DNA from: Paragonimus westermani
Taxonomy: Eukaryota > Platyhelminthes > Trematoda > Plagiorchiida > Troglotrematidae
Length of the DNA stretch: 64,000 bases
NCBI GenBank assembly: GCA_008508345.1
Contig: QNGE01000837.1
Coordinates: 1 to 64,000, forward strand
Reading direction: 5' to 3'
The notes below the pieces were generated by a model that was given only the letters and a program-made list of their open reading frames with translations, had not been told where the DNA came from and searched no databases. Below, one piece after another: positions 49,801-61,389 of this stretch (position 1 is the stretch's first letter; the number at the start of each line of letters is the position of its first letter). A program made the translations under genes and the position numbers.

Positions 49801-52187
49801 GTCCACAAAATCCACCATAGAGGGTAGACAAACAAATGCACTTCTTTAGGTTGGCGTAAAAACAACATAAATTGGAGACTGTTTCGGTAATACTGCCAAC
49901 AAGTATGCGTGTTCATTGATATATTTCAAGATATCGACAGCTAGGACAATATATCCTTAATTTTCGAAAGAACAAAGTCATCCGGGAAGCGCACTTGAGC
50001 ATAATTGACAGATGAATCATCTTTGTTGGTCATCGAATGTTTGAAGCAGCGGCCAGCTGCGGTGCGAACGGCTGAGTTGCGAAGCCTTGGAATGCATAGA
50101 ACAATTACAGGAAATTACGCCCCAGTGGTTGGTCAAGCAAGATTTTGTGCACTAAACGACTTTCCTTGAAGCAGCTGATCATGTGAACCTTTTATCGGCA
50201 GGAAATAACATTGGACTCACTGGGAACTCGTTAAGTCCTGCCACCAAACTACTTGCTGCAGTTTACGAACCAACACTACTTTTTTGTCTGACCTGTACTG
50301 TCCCAAAGTCTCCTTCCCTCTCGTCAGGTATTCCTTCCTACCTAATATATACTGGAGCAAGAAATATTTTAGTGGTTCACTTCGAGAGGGTTTTTTCGAG
50401 AAAAAAAGCCATATTGCCCTTCTTCTTTTGCATGCCTTTACTTTATCGAAATGAGAAAGATGATGTGTGCTATAGTGACATTAAACGAATAGTATGAAAA
50501 TCGATTCAACCAAATTCCACCAGATAGGCTCATTTAACCTTCGATCCGCCAGTATGCCACTGATCGATCGTCAGTACACATGTGAAGTTGCTTCCGTAAA
50601 TAAACTGTTATATTTCCCCCTACCTACATCTCTAGAAACGTACTGTGAATACTCACTCATAATGGTATGGTATATGTGTTGGTTTTCGTTAGTTCATGAA
50701 GTTTCTAATCAACAACAACTTTAAGTAATTTTGAAGCGGTTTTGGCGGAGTTGTTTCGTCGTCAGAAACGCGCTAACTCATCACTACAGACTAATGAATT
50801 TCATCGTTCAGGACTTCTTGATTGTTATCCACCTTATTTCAGTTATATTCAGCTCTGTATAATAAAAATAACGATGAGTTTTTGGATGAGTGTACTAACA
50901 GAACTATCCATAGACATTGGTGTTGCTGCTTTTCTCGTGTAATTGATTCGCGAATTACTGTGATAAGGATGAGGAGAACAAGGGGGGTTATATAATTTAA
51001 TTAGGAGTCTCAGAAAGTTGTTACAGTATAAGTGCCAATTATAATAGCATCTGTGATATCGGGCAGTTTGTGTTTCCGATTGGAAGATGTTCTGTGGTCT
51101 ATGAATTGTCATTTTTGCTTGTTGGCTGGAAGGATGGACGACGGATGGTGATACATGAATGGAGGAGGGTGTCAGTCGCAAGGCCGCACAAACCATATCA
51201 GCGACAGGTTTTGAAAGGCGGGCAAACGGAGAGAAATTAGAAAGTTGTCAAATTGAGAACAAAGTGAATCATAATGCACCATTTCGTCTACGATTTGAGA
51301 TTGGACGTTCGGGAAAGTTGCACTCATCCACACACACGCACACAAACGAAGATAACGGTCTCTGGATTTCGTTTGACGACCTTGTGAACATAGTCTTGTG
51401 CAAACTTTACAACCTATAATTCACCTATTTTGCTTTCTATTTGGAGCAGAATGTGGGACGTGGTGTACAGACATATGGAAGATGGCGTGAACCATATGTA
51501 TAACGTTGCGTTATTAACAGGATTCGACTTCGTTGATTAAACGGTACACTTGTAAGTAGCTAGAGTGTGTACCTTTTAGACGGTGAGCACATTTATGAAG
51601 AGCTGTCAATGTGGAAATTTGAATAACTTGACTCGATTAGATCAAGGCATGTGGCATAAGACAAAATATCGCACAGTTAGTATCGCGCTTTAAGAAAACG
51701 TGAATCCCAAACTGCGCAATTTTCAGCCGAATATGGTTTGACGTATTGATCTTCACTTGGTTGGCAACTGTCTGGTCGGTAATTAAATGTACAAGAAATG
51801 GTTATAATATGTCCAAAACTAAAGAGCCCTAACAACTACACAAGAACCGAGACCGATAAATAATTCTTGATGAGGAGGTAACTTCGACAATTTTTTCATC
51901 GAAATTTGCTACTGATTAATTACACTCTTTGAAACTTGACGCGCCTCAAATAACGTCTTCACACATTAAACATTACGTTGAATTTTACCACCGTTCACGA
52001 AAGAATGAGTACGTAGAAAATTTGAAGAGGATTTCACGCTGGCCTATAGAGGAACCGATTCTCGAAGAAAATGTTTTCACAACTAGAAATCCGCCTTGTG
52101 GAATGTAATCAAAAATTTCCCGTATAAGTTATCAGGTAAATCCTTGGTTAAGCCACAACGAGTTAAAAACCAGAGTTATCGGTTTCG
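43884..52187. other. 5' flank of the nuclear receptor gene; no gene seen
   Basis: This stretch should contain the 5' UTR and promoter of the minus-strand receptor gene, but I cannot place a start site. The plus-strand open frame 44001-44414 overlaps the 5' part of the receptor exon's open frame in antisense; it is Arg-rich and without domain, and probably arises from a G-rich repeat. The frames at 46.5, 47.7, 48.8, 49.3 and 50.2-50.9 kb have no recognisable motif. Confidence 0.3.
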
Positions 52188-52222
52188 CAATGTTTCGACC
52201 CTCTCGGAGAGCCTTTATCAAG
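52188..52222 (-). ncRNA. Degenerate hammerhead-like motif 3' of Penelope-like ORF
   Basis: On the minus strand: TTGATAA (52221-52215), one unpaired A, then a stem of GGCTCTC and GAGGGTC closed by CGA, then GAAACATTG (from 52196). The layout matches the other motifs in the window, but the core differs from CUGANGA at two positions (first C to U, and G to A at the catalytic G8 site), so activity is doubtful. It lies about 270 bp downstream of the Penelope-like endonuclease on the same strand, where the pseudo-LTR hammerheads of these elements are known to sit. Confidence 0.5.
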
Positions 52223-52489
52223 CGATTTAAATCAGAAAATTCACATTGTACAAGCTTCAAATGGGGTAGTCATCACCTCGCACGTGTATGTGTTTAACAT
52301 GCGGTGTGTGGACCATCTACCAATAGAATGCATGGGTTCACGGTTCATCTGAGGTCACACGTGACGAGCCCAGACGCAAACAAGGCTGATAGTGCATGCT
52401 GTGTGTGCACGTATACGATCAATCTACATGCGTGTGGACTGTTGCGATGGGGTAGGTGACAAGATCCGCACACTTTTTCGGACGTGGTG

Positions 52490-52870
52490 TCACTGTTTTT
52501 CACCCAGTAAATGGTGCCAAATAACTGACAATTCCAGGCCATCGGAGCGATTCAACGCTTGTGGTGTATTAGCGATCAGCAAGGTTTCTGCCAGTAAACG
52601 TTCTTTGTGGTTACGAAAACCACTTTTTAGTACATTCGGATGGTCGACTTCAACTTGGTGTTGGTTGAGGATCGCGTATGCAGCAATGGCTGAATCGTGT
52701 TCTAATTTCCGGAGTTGCTCAGCGTCGGTAGGGGGCTTCTTACTACACCTTACATGTTNTGTGTACGGTTCGGATGTGCTAACTTCCCGTATAAGTATTG
52801 ATAACATAAAAAGGATGCGATGCCGGCTGGGATTCAAGTGCATTCCCTTAGCGAATGTGACGCCGTCCAC
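52490..52870 (-). pseudogene. Penelope-like element C-terminal endonuclease fragment
   Basis: The minus-strand frame, with an N at 52759, reads EPYTxHVRC, then QLRKLEHDSAIAAYAILNQH, then NVLKSGFRNHKERLLAETLL and IANTPQALNRSDGLEL. This is the order of the GIY-YIG endonuclease domain at the C terminus of Penelope-like proteins: the entry strand, the HK..V....SAIA..A...H segment, the RL..EAL helix with its catalytic Glu (here RLLAETL), and the closing A...P..LNRS.G motif. The GIY-YIG start and the whole reverse transcriptase are missing or unrecognisable upstream, so it is a 5'-truncated copy. 5' truncation is usual for these elements. The frame is otherwise open for about 125 codons, so the copy may be fairly young. 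Confidence 0.75.
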
Positions 52871-55800
52871 TCTATGAAAGTAACCGGAATGCGAAAGGAC
52901 TGACTGTTTCTCAAAGCTTCGTTACAAACCCACGAAAGCTCCACGATCGGCTGATTTCAATTCCTTTGATGAAGACAACTGCTCGTTGTGTTGTGGCGGC
53001 AACAGTGGCATTGCAACCCGAAGGACACCTTTGTTCGGCATCGATTATGTGGGCTTAGTGAGTATTTCTTAAAGTTTTTTGTTTAAGTGGATGTAAGTTT
53101 TAAATGTAGAAATCGTATTGCACCCACTATAGTTCCGGGATACTGACTACTACAAGATGATCACAAGTCACACTTAATCAGGCCACAATTTTCCGGATAA
53201 ATCTTTCAGCCAACCCAATATGAAAAGGGGACTGAGACTAGAGCTTTGTTCTTAGCAAATTTCATTTGAAACACATTTTCTGATTCGGACCATGAGCTAA
53301 CAACCAGCCTTAAATTTCTGACATGGCAACGTACCCTGACGTTCTGCTGGTGTTCAGTCCACTAAAATAACTCAACAGCAGAATAGAACACTATAATTCT
53401 CCCTCACTACATTTAGCATACTCGTAGTCAGCACTTGGAAGAAACGTTTTCCGTTGACCAGTTGAGCACAGTTTTGGATATAACTCAAAGTTTGACATGG
53501 GATGCACCAAGTGAAACGTTTACACTAATGCAAAATCTGGGAGCCATCATGACTTTTGTGCAATTTACAACCAGCTTGTCGATTGAATGAGTTGAGTCGA
53601 GGTCATCTGATTGGAAGTATCAACATAAAATCAATCTAAACGAGCTGTCCTGTATGTTTGAAGTGTTCAACGGGATAACGAACGAAATGAAAAACACACT
53701 AAAATCAACCTGTTGTGCATCTCAGCGCAGTTACATCGCTAGGATTAATTATTCTGGTAAACTGCACTGAAAAAATGTTTGACTGCAATGAATTTGCTTC
53801 ATTTACACTCTATATCCGATTCCTTTCCCACACCATATTGTGAGTAAATCAACTGTGATGGATCATCTCAGCAACATACTAGCCGGCCGAACCATTGATG
53901 AAAATGTTTAATAAATGTTTAACCAGTTTAAATCAGTAACCTTAGAGAAAATGTATTGAAATAACAGATTTTCGTGTAGCTGGTTTCATATGTGATCCGA
54001 TGAAGTATGTAGGTAAGTTTGTATACAACAGGCGCATTCAGTGGGAATGGCCCGCTTCTATAAAAATTTTCAGTGCTATCTATTCTTGAAGTCACTGGGA
54101 TGTGAATGTTTAGACATCCTGGAAACAAGCGATAAACTCTACTGCTTCAATTACAAGTGGGTCAGTCTAAAATTTCCCTGGAACGGGAGTGTGCCATCAG
54201 ATGTGAGAGGTGCATAACTTTAAATGCCAAGTGACTTATAAATGCATACACATTCATGGGCCTGTAAAACGGTCCTCTTGATAACTAACCGTATCTCCCA
54301 AAATATCTTTTTTTGAGGTTCCCCGCCCAATTCTATCGTTCATTAGCAACTTTTTAATCTTCTAAAGCTGCTGATCATAACACTTTGTGGGAAAATTTTC
54401 AAAGCAAAACTTTTGATTAGTAGTATTTCTATAGGATGAGTCCAATCGCATTCTAAAACTTAGGCGGAACGATAGCCATTGGTAAAACCGTCGGATATGT
54501 TAGGTAAATGTCTTCTATTCATTATGCGTTTTGTGAACAACTTACCGAGTTGATATTCATTCTAGGCAACTATATCTCATGTGTACACTTTCGGAAATAA
54601 CCCGGTCGTTCATATCGTCGTTTCACTCACAAATCTTCAAAATGACTCGCTGTACATTCCGCCGCAGTTACTTAGTTCATTCTCTAAACTATTTTCAAAT
54701 ACGTAGAGCTTACCACACAAAACATCCATGATCCGGATGATGGAGAATAAATAGATTGGCGACGGTGAAATAATTGCGTCACTTTGGAAATTGTAGTTTA
54801 GCCTCACGTGGCAAACAACGTGGAATAAGGTGATCTGCATCGGATGAAACCAGAGAGACCAGTAGTGGGATATTTAAGGGTGAGCATCACCAGGTATTAG
54901 GCAACTGTAAGTTACGGTGATGTGTTTTGATGAATGTGTTGCATAGTTCACTCAAAATTCGTCATAGTGACAACTATGTGTGGCTGTTTAAACTCAATCC
55001 TCTAGGAAAACAACGAAAGGCATATTCTGTGGGACATTCTTGAAGATTTTCGGAATTCGAAAAGAGTTTGACAATTTCACACAAGGTTGTTTGGTCTTAA
55101 ACGTTGTGAAGCTTTGAATACACCATCTGCATGTTTTGTTAAACATAGCAAAAAATGCACGTCATATGCCCATATATTTTTACGATGTGGTTCAACCTTA
55201 CCGCTTTCAATAGTTAGCTTTGTCAGTATATTGCTATAAAAATACTCAAGATTTAACTGACCTACAGTCGTACTATATCGTTTGCTTTTATGTACTCATC
55301 TCAGGGTCTATTTCTGTCCTGAAAACAACATTCGATAAACACAGGAGGGAGAGTGTACTGTCCAAGCGATTTTGATTGTTCAGATCAGCGTGTAGTGACT
55401 AGCGATTGTGTGGTTTCTTTAAGGATCCCGGCCACAATCGTGTTTCCTCGCCTGCCTGTTCTGTGCGCATGATTCTGTGTAGTTTGCAATAGGAGGCCTG
55501 GTACGAACTCAGCGCCATCTTATTCAGCCGTGTAACTAATTGCACGCAGCGAATACCTGGAATTTTCCGAACGACTCATCTATTATTCCATTCGTCAAGG
55601 TCGGTTAACTCGTACCTCTTCGAGAGTTGTTTAAAGTACGCAGGGATTTTATGCACTTTTCGCTTGGCGCACCTTTTGAGTGTCGTTGAGTGGACAGAAG
55701 CCCACCTTTCTTTCTTCTCTTGGTTGCCACCGTTGGTCCCAGACTAGGCTATAGACTACCACCTATCATATTTTCAAGCATTCCTGGAAATATAGTGCTT

Positions 55801-56572
55801 GTTTTCGAACCCTGCTGCGTCCTGTTAGTTTGATGCCTGTTGAAAATAAGTTTCGATGGTTCTTCGGGAAAGGCGTTCCAAATCGTTAGTGGACTAGGGT
55901 CTAGCGTTTACCCACTTGACCACAACAAGTGATATCTATGTTACCTGAACACATTGTACCGATTGTGCATGTGTATCACATGCAAACGCCCAGGAAGCTG
56001 ATGACTTAACAACATGGCCAGCTGTCATTCAGTGCAGAAACAACTATCAACTTTCTATAAAATGTTCTGTTAAAATCGGAGGGAAATAAAACCCATACAC
56101 GGTAAAGTCAAGGGGTAGATGTTGATATGCCATACGATGCGGCACATTATTGTCCGAACTAACATTCGAACTCGGCATAAATGTACTCTAGATCCCCAAT
56201 ACGTTGTATCTATCAAATTTGACTAGCGTACCAGCCACGGTGTCTATAACTTCTTTCCAGGTCACTTGTAAACTTGAAGCTTGTTCCAGTAGTTGTTGGC
56301 ATATTTGTTAAATTCGTGATGGTAGTGTGTGACCCAAACATCGTAAGCTGAAACGTTTTATTAACTGGGTAATAGGTCACTTATCAGAAGTTTTGAGAAG
56401 AACGTGCTGTGGGTGAACGGTTTGCCCACACAGTCCGCCCACTTGATACTGATTAACTTCCGGGGTCGACAGTGAACAAACACAGGTGCGTTAATATCGC
56501 CATAATAAACAGGCTGCGGTTCCGAGTCATAATGTGATGGATTATCTAATCGGATTTGTGGTTACTCCAGCT
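52871..56572. other. No gene seen
   Basis: No supported exon, RNA gene or known repeat. Open frames are all below 70 codons and lack motifs. Confidence 0.4.
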
Positions 56573-56900
56573 CTCGGCAGAATACCTCAACGCGGTGGGG
56601 AGTTACGTCCAAAAACCCGAAGCAAGCTGACTGGGACAGCATGGGCGACCGGATGAGTCATCGATCAAGTGGATCGGGACAACTGAGAGGCATGGCAGGG
56701 GAAATAAAATGGATAGACAGATCGGGTGTGTGTGATATTATCCCAACACTTGGAGGAATATCTCGACATGGTCGTAGAGTACGGTCAGGGGCCACAGTGG
56801 ATAGATTGTGGACAACATGAGCGACCGGAGGAGCCACCTAACGGACGAGGAATGACAGACGAAACCCCCCTACCCCGCAGAAGGCATCGGACACAATCCG
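56573..56900 (+). repeat. Diverged 176-bp tandem duplication
   Basis: GGCAGAATACCTCAACGCGG (56576) and GGAGGAATATCTCGACATGG (56752) align without a gap at a 176-bp offset, and so do ATGGGCGACCGGATGAG (56641) and ATGAGCGACCGGAGGAG (56817). Read in frame, both copies give xxEYLxxV...YxQ. The plus-strand frame 56726-56917 encodes HLEEYLDMVVEYGQGPQWID then RPEEPPN. Conserved codon phase with many third-position differences hints at past coding constraint, perhaps a decayed retroelement ORF or a repeated exon. I do not recognise the family. Confidence 0.5.
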
Positions 56901-57269
56901 GGCGGAAGTGTACATGACGTGTGAGCGGAAACCGGTGGTGTTGTATAGCGGGATTCTGATTCATAAACGCCGGCGCGCGCGTAGCATGGTAACCAACGTG
57001 TTGGGCAATGAAGATTGTATTTTGTTAAATGCCTTCTCGCTGCAGTAGAACAAAATATTTCGCATAATAGCATTGTGCACTGTTTCCTTAAGCAATACTC
57101 GAATGCGTTCACTACTTCGCTCTTGAGGATTGTTATCAAAGTCAACGGGATTTCGCACTATTCCCGTAACGACCTGCTCAGCAATATCATGGACTGACAA
57201 AATGATTGTATTTAAGTCGGTGAAGAGTTCCATTATCTCAGGCAAACTGTTAACGATAAAGATGGCACT

Positions 57270-57720
57270 AATGCAGACTCTCTGGTCTTGTAATACCTAA
57301 CTGCCTTTACAGTCTTGGTGACGAATTTCATGGAACTTGTCCAAATCGTTCGGCGTGTTCACCAAGAACTGAGTGTATTTGACAGAGGAGCTACACAGAA
57401 CAGTGTTATCCGCATACTCGACCTTGGTCTGCCTACCATTATGAAGATCGGTCATATGAAGATTAAATTGCTGTGGATGAAATTTTAACTTTTCGCCGGG
57501 GAGAGCGTTGGACAAGGAGATGGTTTTAAAAATCCTTGGTGAACATTCAAGACCGGTTCAAATAACCGGTTAAGCAACTTGAAGAGTGAGTTTATAATCA
57601 CGTTATGAATCTGATGTTTTTACTCCAATAAACTAAATAAGAGATGAGTTCCGTCATCTTTACGAAAACCCGCTGGTTTACAGCGGAAACTTCGATACTT
57701 CTATACCCATCATATTATAC
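57270..57720 (-). pseudogene. Non-LTR reverse transcriptase fragment
   Basis: The minus strand holds, in shifted frames, KPAGFRKDDGTHLLFSLL (the QAGFRxGxGTxDQLFxLR-type RT segment), NRLFEPVLNVHQGF (the segment before the usual QG), and TKVEYADNTVLCSSSVKYTQ FLVN, which matches the YADD active-site block with the second Asp changed to Asn, followed by the helix normally reading S.....LV..L. Several stops and a lost active-site residue show a dead copy. It differs in motif wording from the CR1-type LINE at 61-63 kb, so a different non-LTR clade (RTE-like) is likely, but the clade is uncertain. Confidence 0.6.
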
Positions 57721-60700
57721 AAATGTATCAACTAAAGCTTCTGACTAATCAGAATGAGCAAGATCGGGTCCCACTTGCCTTGGTCTTGATAAGCCAATCC
57801 AGTGCTAAGGATCTTGCAGAAAGGACCTGACACATTGACTTCCGAAGCACTTTTTTGACTCAGAATAATCTTTGACAGACAAAACTCATGAGCAAACTTA
57901 TCAAACTAACCAAATGTTTGTGAAAGCAACAACCAGCCCAACCTCTGGAAAGTGGCTATCCATCAGTAGTGAGAACATTTGTTGCCGTGCGTCACGAGGT
58001 GGTCACCGTCGAACTGTTCAAATCTCTTGCATCACGATATTACTTCTTAATGCTAACAAGCAGTTTCAAAGATGGCTGAATGTTTAACTTATAGTACTGT
58101 GTCTTGTATAACGCAAACTCATTGAGGTGGTTTTCAACGCATTTGCTTTGCAAACAAGTGTATATGAGGAATAATAATTTTGGAAAGAATAAATGCTTTT
58201 GCAGCAGCAACACCATCAACAGATGAACAAAATGTCCATATTTGTACGATTTTTTATACGGTGTCCAAACTAGTTTCCGACAGTACACTGTCAGCTTATC
58301 CGGTATTGTAGCACGAATTTTTGCGTGCTGATATTTTTCCACAATCTTCATTAAAAAAAATAAGGCAGAAGTCGCAACTTTTCGAGCATCCCAGAAAACG
58401 CTGTGTGTCGGGCTTTCTTTCAAAATAGACATTATACTGAATAGACGTAACACGAAAGATTGTCCATCATTAAAACATGCAAGCGATTTCCAAGGAATTA
58501 GCATCCATTAGACACAAAACCGTGAATGATTGCTTCTGCAATCACGTGTGGCGATTTCTTCTTACCTTTCTACAGGCTGGATAAATTGACGAGTGGCAAA
58601 CACATTGGAATCGTAACAGCAATCTTTACGTCTGCGTCCTGACAGAACACACAGGAAACTGCTCTTATTTTGTAAAACAGGTCAGTATTTTACCTTTCAA
58701 CTAATGAGCATAAAACGTTACAATGTACTGATACTTTAGGCTTTACTTTAGACTGGTAATCACAAAGCCGGCTTCACAAAACAAACCCTGAAACAGCTTA
58801 TATGTGAATGCCATTCAACGAATAGTTCAGTAATCTAAAGACATGCAAGTAGTGTTTTATCGAAAACAACTCAGAAAGCATCATTAGGTTTACAGTGAAA
58901 TCACACAGGATACAATCCCGTATCGACTGAGCATCAAACTTGTTCAGGATTGCAATAAATCTACATGATGACAGAGAATTGACAAAATATGTACAGTTTC
59001 GCAGTCGTATTTCTGTTAAATACATATTTATGAAAATGATGTTGTACGGTCTTCCGCATTCGCATTGTATTTCTAAACCGGGTTTATAAATTCTACTTGT
59101 AAGATTGTTTCGACGGATACCCTGGTTTAGCAATTCTGTAAAATATGTTAATTAGAAAGTAAAGTACTTCTCAAACTAGACATTATACTAAGGTTGCCAA
59201 CGGAAAAGAATAATTGATTGTTTTCGAAATCATGCTAACATTAACTGGGGTCAGTTTGCGCAAGTTTTGATGGGCTTCTCAAGTGTTCCCGTCTTAAACC
59301 AAATGTGCTTTAGTTAAAAGCACGGTGTAGGTCGCAAAGTCTGTTTTACAAGCAAGGTACCAGCCAAAAGTATGTTTCTGATCAGCTGTCAAATAAATCC
59401 TTACATGGGCAACCAACAAGCGACTGCACGTTAACCTCCAGACAAATACTTCCAGCTTCGGATGCTAGCATTACAATGGTTATCATGAGCAAAGGTTGTG
59501 ATGCGGTCCTAAAAGTACAATTGTACCAGTGATCAAATACTGTTTAAGGAATTTCACTCAATCTTGGTGTAAACCAGCCAGCCAATGATTCTTCTTAATT
59601 CAGGTCAACCTGGGTTAAATCTTGTTCTATTGCGTGGTTGAATTTAACCCCTTTGTAATGAATCATTGGAATGCGAGTTCTAACAGAATGTTTGAAAAGA
59701 GATTTGTATCACACTGTGTTCTGTCCAATTCAGCAATACATCAGTATTATTCAAATGGTTACAAATAAGTGCAGATTGTAAAATCCACGGGGGTTTTCAA
59801 TCATTTGTGGGAGGTGCGCAAAACATCTGTTGATTTAATTTCTCCTTAATCGAAAATTTGACCACTTAATACCACAAGTTGTGCTCTTACCCACTTCGAT
59901 ACCACTATGCATTATTTCGCCCGAACAGCTTGGTCTGGGACAATACTAGGAGTCTGTCAAGTAGTTCATGATTACCTGCCTGTGTTTGAGTTGTTTTGAA
60001 CGTGGAACATCGCCTAATCATTATCGATCGCTGCATCCTCCAGACCTTGGACCAGACAGGTCGCATCTTGTGTATCCCTAAGCAGAGGTTGCTCCCTAGG
60101 CGGTCGCCCTGAGGCAGGCTAAACAAGGCGAACAAGTCTGGAGTGGTTGCCGCATATATACAGATAATACAATCCAGTGTGTACCGCTGAAGTTTGTTAC
60201 GCTCACAGAAGCTTACCACACACTGAAAATGGAACAGTAGGACATTTGTGTTAGTCTCTATGTGCAGTTCTAGTGGCACACGATAAAAATTGCACATTCG
60301 ATACCAGAGTGCATTTTATGTTGAGAATGATGACCGATTTTAACGATGAGCCTCATACCTTCTTTTGTTCACTACGGTGTTATTTGTGTCATTTGGAGTT
60401 AAGCGATATATTGATACATTAAACTGTTATACCATTATGTTGCACATATTCAATTAATTTAATCGTGAGGCAAAAAGGACATTCAAAAATATGGGATGCA
60501 AACGGTTTTCTCGAATTTGGACCGCCGTAACTGTGAAGCAGACTTTCTATAGCATTTGAACCAAGCAAACGTCATTTAACAAAATTGCTTTCAGAAAATT
60601 TTCGGCAAAATACTCGAAAACCAATATATACACATATAAATATATATACTTATACGAGCACGTATTATTGCTTGCGCATATTTCTTTTCGAATGTGGAGA

Positions 60701-61389
60701 AATACCTCAAACGAAACAAATGTGATATGAAATTATGTCTTCTGTTGGCTAGACCATAGGTAGCTCTTCACTCATTTTTTCAAATGGATGAGTCCGTACA
60801 TACTGAAAATTGAAAAGATGCAATATTTTCGAGTTAACAGGCTAAGCGTAAACCATACATAGCGTTATTTACCAAGTGCATTAGTTAGGCCTCCTAACTC
60901 CATACACGTATGTGTATGACTGCATTACCAACCCTAGACTAGTAGCACTGTGTCAAGTCTAGCGGTGGCTGCTATTGCTACTAAAACGCTAGGTGTTCTG
61001 GAAACTGAAAGGCGCGTTGACGATAGTCAATTAAAGATTTATTAGCTTTTCGGAAGTAACTTACCAAGTTAAACTTTCACAAAATAACAACCTGTTTTAT
61101 ATCACAGTTTCCAAACTCCGAAACTCACTTAGGGGACCAATGAGGATTTAGTGGCATGTTTTGTTAATTCTGACTAGTGGACTATGCTTTACTGAGTACT
61201 TCAATGTAGGCTGTAGACTCTCTGGCATTCAGAACTCATGAAGTGTCTCTAGACAACACATCTCTCAGTTTGAAAATATTCTCAGCAAGTGCAAAATCCT
61301 TCTCAGAAAGAGAACAGCAGGCCTGTATTCGTTTGGGGGCAAACACAGAAATAACACTTTACAATGTAATGTCTACACGAATTCCTTCT
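57721..61389. other. No gene seen
   Basis: The minus-strand frame 58040-58504 is open for 154 codons and AT-rich, with no known domain; its codon mix looks like background. The frame 59905-60297 is likewise unrecognised. A short AT-type run lies near 60.63 kb. Other than that I see nothing. Confidence 0.35.

Noticed and set aside
58040..58504. 154-codon minus-strand open frame
   Set aside because: Longest unassigned frame, but no domain, signal peptide or splice context supports it; AT-rich background can give such a frame.
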